Source of the DNA: an uncultured Bacilli bacterium
GTDB lineage: Bacteria > Bacillota_I > Bacilli_A > RF39 > UBA660
Length of the DNA stretch: 64,000 bases
NCBI GenBank assembly: GCA_910576795.1
Contig: CAJTIX010000003.1
Coordinates: 42,558-106,557, forward strand
Direction of reading: 5' to 3'
A program made the translations under genes and the position numbers. Of the stretch, positions 1 to 8,117 are shown piece after piece. Below the pieces are notes generated by a model that was given only the letters and a program-made list of their open reading frames with translations, searched no databases and was not told the origin of the DNA. Every line of letters begins with the position of its first letter. The stretch's first letter is position 1.

Positions 1-571
1 TAAGGGTTTCATAATCGTAAACGTCAGTATCAAATATGGTTGGATCTGGTTTAAATGTGACAGTAGTACCAGTTCTATTTTCATCACAATCTCCGATTAC
101 TGTTAAATGTTGCGTAATTTTTCCTCCGTTTTCGAATTTTGCCTCATGAATATGACCATCTTTATAAACTGTTACCACTACACTTTTTGAAAGCGCATTT
201 ACAACAGAAGCACCTACACCATGAAGTCCACCTGATACTTTGTAGCCTCCACCACCAAATTTTCCACCTGCATGTAAAACGGTATATACAGTTTCGACAG
301 TAGAAATACCTGTTTTGGCATGAACACCAATTGGGATTCCTCTACCATCATCTTTTACAGTAATAGAGTTATCTTTATTGATGATGATTTCAATATTTTT
401 ACAGTAACCTGCTAAAGCCTCATCAATCGCATTATCTACTATTTCCCATACCAAATGATGCAGTCCTTTGACATCAGTTGTTCCAATATACATACCTGGT
501 CTTTTTCGTACTGCTTCTAAGCCTTCTAAAACTTGAATATCTGATGCATCGTAATGTTGTTCATTATTCAT
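1..571 (-). CDS. gyrB: DNA gyrase subunit B, N-terminal part (runs off the left edge)
   Basis: ATPase subunit of gyrase, which with GyrA introduces negative supercoils. About 190 residues are visible, all of the GHKL ATPase domain: the Mg/ATP motif [10 protein letters not shown], the DDGRGIP motif, and the ATP lid with [19 protein letters not shown]. The ATG at 571-569 directly abuts the recF stop codon (572-574), so recF and gyrB are almost certainly co-transcribed and translationally coupled, as in Bacillus. The gene is incomplete because the window starts inside it, not because it is broken. Confidence 0.97.
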   Translation of the reverse strand, partial: MNNEQHYDASDIQVLEGLEAVRKRPGMYIGTTDVKGLHHLVWEIVDNAIDEALAGYCKNIEIIINKDNSITVKDDGRGIPIGVHAKTGISTVETVYTVLHAGGKFGGGGYKVSGGLHGVGASVVNALSKSVVVTVYKDGHIHEAKFENGGKITQHLTVIGDCDENRTGTTVTFKPDPTIFDTDVYDYETL

Positions 572-1684
572 TTATTCCACCTCTTCTATTGTTTTTATTG
601 TTCCTTGTACAATTTCAATTAATTTTGATTGTTTTCGAATAGTTTCATCAATATCTTTTAAATCTGTTGTTGTTATGATTGTTTGAAGATCTGATTTGAT
701 ATAATGTAATAAGTTATTCTTTTTACCATCATCCAATTCACTAAATACATCATCCAATAATAAAATTGGATTTTCTTTTTTATAGGATTTAAATATTTGA
801 ATTTCAGCCAATTTCAAAGATAAAATTGCCATTCTTTGTTGTCCTTGTGAACCATAGCTTTTTAACTGCATATGATCTATATAAAAAGAAAAATCATCCC
901 GATGAGGTCCAATTAAAGTTGTTTTGTAACGTAATTCCTTTTCTCTTACTGATTGAAAAAGGTTTTCTATTTTTTCTTTTAATTTTTTTTCATCGGAGTC
1001 ATATTCGACAAAAGATTGATATACTAAATGAAAATTTTCTAATGATGATATATTGAAAAAGATATAACCAATATAAGAATTGATCTTATCTATAAATTTT
1101 TTTCGCATTTTCAATAATAAAATAGATTTATCAATTAAATAAGAAGTTAAAACTGAAAAATAATTTTCATCAAATTGATTCCAATTTAACTTTATGTAAT
1201 CATTACGCATTTTTAAAAGACGATTATAATCATTTAATATATTGTAATAATTAGAATTCAATTGACTCAGTTCTAAATTCAAAAATCTTCTTCTCATATT
1301 TGGAGATCCTTTAATCAATTCCAAATCATCAGGATAGAAGATAATAATATTCATTTTTGATAAATAGTCCCCTACTTTTTTCACAGGGTCTCCATCGATC
1401 TTGAGTTGTTTTTTTTTCTCTTCTAAATCAATTTCAAATTCAGTTGTAATTTCATCTATATATGCATTTCCAATTATTTTTGCTCTTGTATTATTTTCTT
1501 GAATTAAATTACTGTCAATAAAAGAGCGATGAGATTTGGTTAAAGCAAGTACATAGATGGCTTCTAATAAATTGGTTTTTCCCTGCGCATTTTCCCCATA
1601 AATAATATTGATCCCTTTATGAAATGTTAATGAAAGTGTGTTATAATTTCTAAAATGATTTAATTGAATATCCTTAATATACAT
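572..1684 (-). CDS. recF: DNA replication/repair protein RecF
   Basis: SMC-like ATPase that helps load RecA at single-strand gaps. The 370-residue length is normal. Walker A (GENAQGKTN) lies at about residues 30-38, the ABC-type signature (SYGSQGQQR) near 275-283, and Walker B (ILLLDD) at 307-312. It lies upstream of and abuts gyrB. The more usual neighbour between recF and dnaN, a small S4-domain RNA-binding protein (YaaA), is absent, and a ComK homologue stands there instead. Confidence 0.97.
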   Translation of the reverse strand: MYIKDIQLNHFRNYNTLSLTFHKGINIIYGENAQGKTNLLEAIYVLALTKSHRSFIDSNLIQENNTRAKIIGNAYIDEITTEFEIDLEEKKKQLKIDGDPVKKVGDYLSKMNIIIFYPDDLELIKGSPNMRRRFLNLELSQLNSNYYNILNDYNRLLKMRNDYIKLNWNQFDENYFSVLTSYLIDKSILLLKMRKKFIDKINSYIGYIFFNISSLENFHLVYQSFVEYDSDEKKLKEKIENLFQSVREKELRYKTTLIGPHRDDFSFYIDHMQLKSYGSQGQQRMAILSLKLAEIQIFKSYKKENPILLLDDVFSELDDGKKNNLLHYIKSDLQTIITTTDLKDIDETIRKQSKLIEIVQGTIKTIEEVE

Positions 1685-1816
1685 ATAACACCTTCTTTTT
1701 GCATTTTTATGGGCTATATTAAAACGTTATATGAAATTAATATACCTATACATATATATCATTATAGCACAAATTAAATTAAAAAATAAGCTTTTCTGCT
1801 TATTTTCTATAAATTA

Positions 1817-2266
1817 TTATGATATTTTCCTACTACGTAAAACAGATTCTAATAAAGTAGATCTTAAAATTTGATTTTCTAAAGATCCAGCTGATATATT
1901 GATTGGTAATTCATATCCATTTTTAAAAATAATTGTGGTTTTTCCTTTTTCTTTATTATATTTTAATATTTTTTTGAGTGAAATCCAATAACAGTTATCA
2001 AATCTGGGTGAACTAGTTGGAAAAAAGATAATATCATTACTTTCTTCTATCACAATAGGAGCTTTATAGTTAATACCAATTAAATTTTTCGTTCCCTCAT
2101 GTCTTCCTAAATAAGAACTTCCAAAAAATTTACAACTATTATCAATAATTTCGGTTGTTGTTTTATTCACAGTTATAATATCTTCTTCTTCAATTACTTT
2201 AGAGACATTTTTAGAGATAGGGACAATGGCTAATGTTGAAGAATTGATCTCATAATTTTCGACCAC
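1817..2266 (-). CDS. comK: ComK-family competence transcription factor
   Basis: ComK is the master activator of DNA-uptake genes in Bacillus and binds paired AT-boxes. The match is motif based: DNSCKFFGSSYLGR (42-55), the FFPTSSPR block (81-88), WISL (94-97), and NGYELPINISAGSLENQ near 116-132, in the order of B. subtilis ComK. At 149 residues it lacks most of the roughly 45-residue C-terminal tail of the 192-residue B. subtilis protein, where MecA-dependent degradation is directed. The start is GTG, chosen because a strong AAGGAGG site lies 6-7 bases upstream. It lies between recF and dnaN but is separated from dnaN by a terminator, so it probably has its own promoter. The family call is firm; a role in competence is inferred. 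Confidence 0.88.
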   Translation of the reverse strand: MVENYEINSSTLAIVPISKNVSKVIEEEDIITVNKTTTEIIDNSCKFFGSSYLGRHEGTKNLIGINYKAPIVIEESNDIIFFPTSSPRFDNCYWISLKKILKYNKEKGKTTIIFKNGYELPINISAGSLENQILRSTLLESVLRSRKIS

Positions 2267-2392
2267 TTATATTCCTCCTTTCAACTTTATAGACATTCTC
2301 CGGATAAACATCTATGCCGGGTACTATATACATTGTTCATGTCATATTTTGTTGAATTATGTCAGAAAATTATGAAAATTGCATTTTTATGC

Positions 2393-2418
2393 AAAAAAAT
2401 AGACCATTTAGGCCTATT
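2393..2418 (-). terminator. Terminator after dnaN
   Basis: Read on the minus strand, an 8-bp stem (AATAGGCC with GGTCTATT, one G-U pair) and a short loop are followed by seven T. It overlaps the dnaN stop codon. A second small hairpin, TTGCAT-AAAA-ATGCAA, follows at once (2379-2394). Confidence 0.8.
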
Positions 2419-3538
2419 AATAAGTACGAATTGGTAAAATCAATTGCGTCAAATCATCACTTTCTGGATTTTTGATAATGATTGGTTTAATTTCTCCATT
2501 CAATAATAATACAATTTCTTCACTCTCTAAAGATTTTAATGCATCAATCATATATTTTGAACTAAAGGCAATTTTAATTTCATGATCATTATCTTTTTCC
2601 ACTTCAATCGTTTCTTCTACATTTCCAATTTCTGGAATATTGGAAGAAATGGTAATGATATTTCCATTACTTTCTAATTTGATTGTATTTTTATCAGATT
2701 CATTCGTTAACAAAGAAGCACGATCGATTGCAGCATACAAATCATTTAATTTTACTTGAATGGTCAATTCATATGTTTCTGGAATTAATTTCGAAGTATC
2801 TGGATATGTTCCATTTAATAAACGAGACATCATTACGATACTTTCAAATTTAAATATGACTTTATTATTAAAAATATGTAATTCGATTTCTCCTTCCTCT
2901 TCATTGATTAATTTCATCAATTCATTTAAATTTCGAGTAGGAATCGTGATATTAATCTCTTCTTCCAATGGAGACTCTAGTTCTACCCTTTTACTAGCTA
3001 GACGATAAGAATCTGTCGCAGTACATTCTAATATATTATTGGTGATCTTCATATTAATACCAGTTAAAATTGGACGTGACTCTTGACTTGAAGTAGCAAA
3101 TGCAGTTTGTCGAATGATATTTTTGAATACTTTTTTACTAATGACTACTGGTTTTTGATTTTCATTCAAATCTAAAGTTGGAAATTCGTCTGCGCGATTA
3201 CAATTTAAATGAAAGGAAGAATTTGTAGTGGTAATTAAGATTTTCTGATCCACTACTTCTTCTATAGATACAATTGTATTTGGTAATTTTTTAATAATAT
3301 CATAAATAAAACGACCTGATACAACGATATCCCCTGTTTTATCAATATGTTCTATATCACTTGCAGGAATAAATGTTTTAATAGCAATTTCATTATCTGT
3401 ACTCATTAAATATAATCCATCAGTTTCAAGTTCAAATTTAATACAATTTAATACTGGTATTATATTTTTATTTGATATTCCTTTTATCACGTAATTTAAA
3501 TGTTCGATTAATGTTTCTTGTTTGATTTCAAATTTCAT
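2417..3538 (-). CDS. dnaN: DNA polymerase III beta sliding clamp
   Basis: Ring-shaped processivity clamp that tethers polymerase to DNA. The 373-residue length, the N-terminal FEIKQETLIEHLNYVIKGI pattern, the middle-domain stretch ATSSQESRPILTGI and the C-terminal LILPIRTY are typical of the family, with three clamp folds expected in tandem. It is downstream of dnaA on the same strand with a 146-bp spacer that carries DnaA boxes. The ATG is preceded by AGGAG. Confidence 0.98.
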   Translation of the reverse strand: MKFEIKQETLIEHLNYVIKGISNKNIIPVLNCIKFELETDGLYLMSTDNEIAIKTFIPASDIEHIDKTGDIVVSGRFIYDIIKKLPNTIVSIEEVVDQKILITTTNSSFHLNCNRADEFPTLDLNENQKPVVISKKVFKNIIRQTAFATSSQESRPILTGINMKITNNILECTATDSYRLASKRVELESPLEEEINITIPTRNLNELMKLINEEEGEIELHIFNNKVIFKFESIVMMSRLLNGTYPDTSKLIPETYELTIQVKLNDLYAAIDRASLLTNESDKNTIKLESNGNIITISSNIPEIGNVEETIEVEKDNDHEIKIAFSSKYMIDALKSLESEEIVLLLNGEIKPIIIKNPESDDLTQLILPIRTY

Positions 3539-3684
3539 AAATAACTCCTATTCTATATTTTTTTTATAATTATTTTTATTATGGAAGTGGAAATTGTGGA
3601 AAACTTCTATTTTCTTTGTATTTTCACATAAATATTCATTTTCTTCAATTGGAAAACAAGTGTATAATTCCTATTTTTCCACTT
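3539..3684 (-). other. Origin region, dnaA-dnaN spacer with DnaA boxes
   Basis: The 146-bp spacer is very AT rich and holds tandem DnaA-box-like 9-mers: TGTGGAAAA at 3595-3603 (minus-strand TTTTCCACA), an adjacent TTTCCACTT-like unit just left of it, and TTTTCCACT at about 3674-3682. In B. subtilis the corresponding spacer holds the unwinding element, so the AT-only tract beside these boxes (about 3550-3590) is the best candidate for duplex opening. Confidence 0.6.
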
Positions 3685-5037
3685 TTATTTAATTTGTTCG
3701 ATAATTTTATTGATTGAAAGTTCTAATTCTGGATTGGATTTAATCTGTGTTTTAATTTTATCTACAGAATGCATAACAGTGGTATGATCTTTTCCACCAA
3801 ATTCAATTCCAATTTTAGGAAGGGACTCTTCTAAAAAGGTCCTACATATGTACATAGCTACTTGTCTTGGAACCGCGATAGAAGCAGATCGCCTTTTACT
3901 TTTGAGTTCTTCTACCGTTATATTGTAATGATTTGCGACCAATTGTTGCACTTGATCTATTTTATTTTTTGATATGATACTTTTTACAAAATAATCTTTT
4001 AAAGCTTCAATTGCCAAATCTAAAGTGATATCACTACCGTTCATCATAGTCGCATAAGCAACCACTCTTGTAATGGCACCCTCTAATTTCCTAATATCAC
4101 TCGTACAATTACTTGCAATATATTCTTTTACCTCTTGTGGAAAATTGCTCGCAAGCATATGCCCTTCTATTTTATTATCAATAATATTCATTCTTAAATT
4201 AAAGTCTGGTTGAAGGATATTAATTGTAAGTCCCCAGTTAAATCGGGTTCTTAATCTGTCTTCCAATAATTTTAAATCATCAGGAGACCGATCAGAAGAA
4301 ATAATGATTTGTTTATTATTTCCATATAAGTCATTAAATGTATTAAAGAATTCTTGTTGTGTTTGATTGGCATTTCCAAGATATTGAATATCATCAATAA
4401 TTAAGACGTCAATATTACGATATTTTCTTTTAAAGATCTCAACATTGTCAAAATTATTCCCATCTTTATTTTTTTTATTAATGCCAATAAAATCTGATAC
4501 GAATTTTTCACTGGTCACGTATAATACCGTTTTTTTACTATTTTTTATAATATAATTTCCAATCGCGTGCATTAAATGGGTTTTTCCCAGTCCACTATTT
4601 CCATATATAAATAATGGATTATACATATACCCTGGATTTTCCGCCACTGCTAGAGCCGTCGCTTGTGCAAATTTATTACTCTCTCCTACAATAAAATTAT
4701 CGAATGTGTATAATGAATTCAAATTGGTTTCAAAATTTGTATTTGCAGGAACTCCAATTTCATCGGTGTTAATTTCTACATTAAAATCTACTTCTTCTTT
4801 TGTATAGTACTCAAATTTAAAATTCGTACCTGAAATTTCTGAAAAAAGATCTTGAATCATTTCATTATAATTTTCTTTCAAGTTTTTTTTATGAATGTGC
4901 ATCGGAACAATTACTTTCGCTGTATTGTCTTGTAATTCATGTAATTCCGTTTCCGAAAACCAAGTTTCATAAGCAATGGGAGAAAGTTCTTCTTTCATTT
5001 TATCCAAAAAAGAGTTCCAAAGTTTTTTGGTATCCAA
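3685..5037 (-). CDS. dnaA: Chromosomal replication initiator DnaA
   Basis: AAA+ initiator that binds DnaA boxes and opens the origin. Domain I is at about residues 1-80 (DKMKEELSPIAYETWF), followed by a short linker. The AAA+ core has Walker A GNSGLGKT (146-153) and Walker B VLIIDD (211-216). The C-terminal domain IV carries the GGKDHTTVMHSVDKI signature that reads the DnaA box. The 450-residue length is usual. DnaA boxes flank the gene on both sides, so autoregulation is likely. Confidence 0.98.
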   Translation of the reverse strand: MDTKKLWNSFLDKMKEELSPIAYETWFSETELHELQDNTAKVIVPMHIHKKNLKENYNEMIQDLFSEISGTNFKFEYYTKEEVDFNVEINTDEIGVPANTNFETNLNSLYTFDNFIVGESNKFAQATALAVAENPGYMYNPLFIYGNSGLGKTHLMHAIGNYIIKNSKKTVLYVTSEKFVSDFIGINKKNKDGNNFDNVEIFKRKYRNIDVLIIDDIQYLGNANQTQQEFFNTFNDLYGNNKQIIISSDRSPDDLKLLEDRLRTRFNWGLTINILQPDFNLRMNIIDNKIEGHMLASNFPQEVKEYIASNCTSDIRKLEGAITRVVAYATMMNGSDITLDLAIEALKDYFVKSIISKNKIDQVQQLVANHYNITVEELKSKRRSASIAVPRQVAMYICRTFLEESLPKIGIEFGGKDHTTVMHSVDKIKTQIKSNPELELSINKIIEQIK

Positions 5038-5376
5038 ATCTTACACCTCCATCCCTGATTTGATACCTATATTGTACATTATATTGATAGAAAATAAAAG
5101 AAAAATTGTCAAAAATTGTGGAAAAATAATAAATCACATAGTTATCCACATATAAAATAATTTAAATATATGAAAGATTGCAGTTTATCCACTAAAATGT
5201 GGAAAATTTTATAAATAATATATGGCTAGGTGTATTTATTATTCACAATTTTGTGGAAAAAGTAAAAAATAATGATAATTAAATAGAAATTGATGTGCAT
5301 AATTGTGTGTAATATGGAATAAGGTAGAAATAGTGGATGTGGAAAATGTTTATAAGAAAAAAATGTTAGAAAATAT
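5038..5376. other. Replication origin (oriC), dnaA-rpmH side
   Basis: This 411-bp intergenic stretch between the divergent dnaA and rpmH genes holds a cluster of DnaA boxes: a consensus TTATCCACA at 5142-5150, TTATCCACT at 5185-5193, and four reverse-oriented TGTGGAAAA (TTTTCCACA) at 5117-5125, 5198-5206, 5252-5260 and 5338-5346. The DNA between them is very AT rich. The strand switch of gene orientation occurs here, as expected for an origin. Confidence 0.9.
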
Positions 5377-5405
5377 TTGACAAATCAACCAAATGTATAT
5401 ATAAT
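5377..5405 (+). promoter_or_regulatory. Strong sigma-A promoter of rpmH
   Basis: TTGACA (5377-5382), a 17-bp spacer and TATAAT (5400-5405) are a perfect consensus pair 44 bp before the rpmH start. A DnaA box ends 30 bp upstream. Confidence 0.9.
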
Positions 5406-5448
5406 GTTAAAAGCAAAGCAAAAATTTTAGCACAGGAGGTGTATATAA

Positions 5449-5571
5449 ATGAAGAGAACTTATCAACCAAATAATCGAAAAAGAAGTAAAAAGCAAGGTT
5501 TCTTAGCTCGTATGAAAACGAATATTATCAATAATAGAAGAAGAAAAGGACGTAAAGTTTTATCACATTAA
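5449..5571 (+). CDS. rpmH: 50S ribosomal protein L34
   Basis: Very basic 40-residue protein starting [20 protein letters not shown] and containing RRRKGRKVL near the end. The family is normally 44 residues, so this copy is slightly shortened in the middle. AGGAGG lies 8 bases before the ATG. A strong terminator separates it from rnpA, but the usual rpmH-rnpA-yidC order is kept. Confidence 0.96.
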   Translation: MKRTYQPNNRKRSKKQGFLARMKTNIINNRRRKGRKVLSH

Positions 5572-5576
5572 TAATC

Positions 5577-5604
5577 AACCACTGCGAAATAACAGTGGTT
5601 TTTT
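5577..5604 (+). terminator. Terminator or attenuator between rpmH and rnpA
   Basis: ACCACTG and CAGTGGT form a 7-bp stem with an 8-base loop, followed by six T. It would make much more rpmH than rnpA mRNA from the shared promoter. Confidence 0.88.
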
Positions 5605-5623
5605 ATATAAGGAGTGTAATCCA

Positions 5624-5974
5624 ATGAAAAAAATAAATATTATTAAAGAAAACGAAACTTATAATAGAATGATTCAAAAAATCAAACCATATAAATATAA
5701 AGATTACTTAATATATATAGAAAGAAATCAATCTCCAGTTTACCAATTTGGTTTCTCTGTTGGAAAAAAAGTGGGAAATGCCGTTACACGAAATAAAATA
5801 AAAAGGCAGTTAAAAAATATAATTGACCAAAAAAGCTATCAAAATCACTTTTATTGTATTATAATGGTAAGGAAGAGTATTTTAGAAAAACCATATAGCG
5901 AAATGGAAACAGATCTATTATATGCCTTTTCTAAATTAAATATTATAAAGGAGAATCCAGATGAAAAAAAATAA
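5624..5974 (+). CDS. rnpA: Ribonuclease P protein component
   Basis: Basic protein subunit that binds RNase P RNA for 5' processing of tRNA. The RNR signature is clear: GKKVGNAVTRNKIKRQLKN near residues 47-65. Its 116 residues are standard. It starts with a GGAG-type site and overlaps yidC by 14 bases, so the two are translationally coupled. Confidence 0.96.
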   Translation: MKKINIIKENETYNRMIQKIKPYKYKDYLIYIERNQSPVYQFGFSVGKKVGNAVTRNKIKRQLKNIIDQKSYQNHFYCIIMVRKSILEKPYSEMETDLLYAFSKLNIIKENPDEKK

Positions 5975-6911
5975 AATTTTAAAAGTACTTATTATTTTTG
6001 TATTAGTATTTAGCTTAACCGGATGTACTAAATATTTAAAACAAGATGGTAAAACAGTACGGAATGAATCCACTGGTCAAAATTTAACTAAAAATATTTT
6101 ATGTCAACCAGAAGGAGAAACTTTAAAATTATATGAAAAATATAATGAAGAAGTCGAAAAAGAGAATCAAGTTAAATTAGAAACTCTACCAAAATGCCAG
6201 AGTTTAAAAATCACAGAAGGAAAATATGAAGGAATTTGGACATCGATTTTCGTAAAACCACTTGCTTGGTTTATTATTCAAATTGGAAAATTGGTCAATA
6301 GTTATGGACTTGCTTTAATTTTAGCAACCATCATTATAAGAGCCGTTGTTTGGCCATTTACAAAAAAAACAGCTTTACAATCTGAAAATTTAAAAAAAGC
6401 TCAACCAGAACTGAATAAAATCGAAGCAAAATATAAAAATCGTCAAGATCAAGAAGCAATGATGCAAAAATCTCAGGAAATGATGATGGTATATAAAAAA
6501 TATAACATCAATCCATTATCTGGTTGTCTATTCTCATTTATTCAAATTCCACTTTTCTTCGCATTCTATGAAGCAATCAGTAGGATTCCTGCAATTTTTG
6601 AAGAAACATTCTTAGGATTTCAATTAGGAACTAGCCCAGCTATTGCAGCTTTCCAACATGGGAAATATTATTATTTAATCTTTATCGTTGTCATCGCATT
6701 AGCAACTTATTATTCATTCAAATTGAATAGTGGTGCTTCCATGGGAAAAGATCAAGAAAAACAAATGAAAACAATGACCAATGTCATGGTAGTCATCATG
6801 ACAATTACGGCTTTCTCTATTTCTTCTGGAATTGCCATTTACTGGGTAACCTCAAATGTATTTACAATTGTCCAAAACCTATTGGTAAAGCGAGGTAAAA
6901 AGAATGTTTAA
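5961..6911 (+). CDS. yidC: Membrane protein insertase YidC (lipoprotein type)
   Basis: Inserts membrane proteins with or without SecYEG. The N-terminus is a lipoprotein signal with lipobox LTGC and lipidated Cys22, typical of Gram-positive YidC/SpoIIIJ. After a periplasm-like spacer come five hydrophobic segments. The groove arginine lies in IIIRAVVWPFTKK, and the hairpin region with ALQSENLKKAQPELNKI follows. In B. subtilis SpoIIIJ also supports the SpoIIIA-SpoIIQ channel, and spoIIQ is present in this window. It overlaps khpB by 8 bases. Confidence 0.96.
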   Translation: MKKNKILKVLIIFVLVFSLTGCTKYLKQDGKTVRNESTGQNLTKNILCQPEGETLKLYEKYNEEVEKENQVKLETLPKCQSLKITEGKYEGIWTSIFVKPLAWFIIQIGKLVNSYGLALILATIIIRAVVWPFTKKTALQSENLKKAQPELNKIEAKYKNRQDQEAMMQKSQEMMMVYKKYNINPLSGCLFSFIQIPLFFAFYEAISRIPAIFEETFLGFQLGTSPAIAAFQHGKYYYLIFIVVIALATYYSFKLNSGASMGKDQEKQMKTMTNVMVVIMTITAFSISSGIAIYWVTSNVFTIVQNLLVKRGKKNV

Positions 6912-7518
6912 TATCACAAAGTATGAAGCCAAAACCAAAGAGGAAGCATTAGAAAAATGTTTGAATGAATTGAATTGTAGGCAAGAAGATTTATTCTTAA
7001 GGTCAGAATTTATAGAAGGAAAATTATTCAAAGGTTCAAAATATATTGTATATGCATTAAAAAAACAAGAAATATTGGATTTTATCAAAAATTATATTTA
7101 TCAATTTGCAAAATTAATTCATATCGATATTGAATGTGAAATTTTACTACAAGGAGATACTTATCAAGTAACATTGGTATCAGATCAAAATGCAATTTTA
7201 ATTGGAAAAGAAGGAAGAACATTGAATTCTCTTCAATTATTAATCAAACAAGCAATTAGAAAAGAAACACAATTGAATTTAAAATTAAACATTGATGCCT
7301 CTAATTATAAAGTGAAAAAATTAAAAGGCATTGAAAGACAAATTAAAATGATTGCGAAAGAAGTATTAGATAGTAAAATAGATGTTTCTTTAGACCCAAT
7401 GAATTCATATGAAAGAAGACTTGTCCATTCCTTAATTGGAGAATATGAACATCTTACAACGGAAAGTATTGGAGAAGGAAAAGAAAGACACATTATTATA
7501 AAATATGTAGAAGAGTAA
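6904..7518 (+). CDS. khpB: KH/R3H RNA-binding protein KhpB (Jag)
   Basis: RNA-binding regulator that works with KhpA and affects cell elongation in related Firmicutes. It has an N-terminal Jag-N domain (about 1-50), a type II KH domain with the GKEGRTLNSLQLL loop (about 103-115), and a C-terminal R3H domain (SYERRLVHSL...GEGKERHIII). The 204-residue length is typical. It overlaps the yidC end, and the arrangement matches spoIIIJ-jag in Bacillus. Confidence 0.94.
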   Translation: MFNITKYEAKTKEEALEKCLNELNCRQEDLFLRSEFIEGKLFKGSKYIVYALKKQEILDFIKNYIYQFAKLIHIDIECEILLQGDTYQVTLVSDQNAILIGKEGRTLNSLQLLIKQAIRKETQLNLKLNIDASNYKVKKLKGIERQIKMIAKEVLDSKIDVSLDPMNSYERRLVHSLIGEYEHLTTESIGEGKERHIIIKYVEE

Positions 7519-7532
7519 AAAAACTCTTTTTT
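7511..7532 (+). terminator. Terminator after khpB
   Basis: AAGAGT and ACTCTT pair around an A-rich loop and run into six T. The left arm overlaps the khpB stop codon. Confidence 0.75.
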
Positions 7533-7558
7533 GCATATGATAAATTAGATATAATGAT

Positions 7559-7587
7559 TTGACTATTGAAAAATTATTTTGTAAACT
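7559..7587 (+). promoter_or_regulatory. Promoter of the HD-hydrolase/mnmE pair
   Basis: TTGACT (7559-7564), 17 bp, TAAACT (7582-7587). It lies between the khpB terminator and the HD gene. Confidence 0.55.
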
Positions 7588-7612
7588 TATATAGGAAATG
7601 GGGAATATTGAT

Positions 7613-8116
7613 ATGTCATGCGATTACAAAGAAGAATATTATCAAATTGTAAAAGAAATATTAAGCCACGAAGAATTTCAAAAGCGAAAAACATATAAAC
7701 ATCATGGTGATATTACTGTTTATGAGCATTCATTAAAAGTATCAAAACTGGCATATGTAATCGCACGCAGATTAAATAAAGATTATAAAAGTGCAGCCAT
7801 TGGTGGCTTATTACATGATTTTTATGATAAACCATGGCAAGAAGATACAAGTAAAAAACCCTTTTTTCAAAAACATGGATTTGTCCATGCAAAACAAGCA
7901 ATGATCAATGCAAATAAATATTTTCCAGAATTAATGAATGAGAAAATAAACAATATTATTGTAAGACATATGTTTCCACTGAATAAAATTCCTCCAAAAT
8001 ACATAGAAAGTTGGATTGTATCATTTGCAGATAAATATGTTTCGTTCGAAGTATTTTTACAACCAACAAAATTACCATTGTTATTTGGTTTTCATAAAAA
8101 AGCAAAAGGAGAGTAG
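7613..8116 (+). CDS. HD-domain phosphohydrolase
   Basis: Small single-domain HD protein of about 167 residues, likely a metal-dependent phosphohydrolase. Visible metal-site motifs are TVYEHSLKVS, GGLLHDF (the HD dyad), HGFVHA and IIVRHMFP, ending with SFADKYVS. I chose ATG 7613 because GGGGA sits at the right distance; the ATG at 7598 has AGG only four bases away. It is 1 bp from mnmE, so it is probably co-transcribed. The substrate cannot be read from sequence; it resembles HDIG-type proteins, but I do not assign a symbol. Confidence 0.8.
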   Translation: MSCDYKEEYYQIVKEILSHEEFQKRKTYKHHGDITVYEHSLKVSKLAYVIARRLNKDYKSAAIGGLLHDFYDKPWQEDTSKKPFFQKHGFVHAKQAMINANKYFPELMNEKINNIIVRHMFPLNKIPPKYIESWIVSFADKYVSFEVFLQPTKLPLLFGFHKKAKGE

Positions 8117-8117
8117 T

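Noticed and set aside
2375..2387. AAAA-TTGCA-TTTT, a single AT-box of ComK type in the comK promoter region
   Set aside because: ComK needs two AT-boxes at fixed spacing; I found no second one at 8, 18 or 31 bp, and the sequence is part of a small hairpin in very AT-rich DNA.
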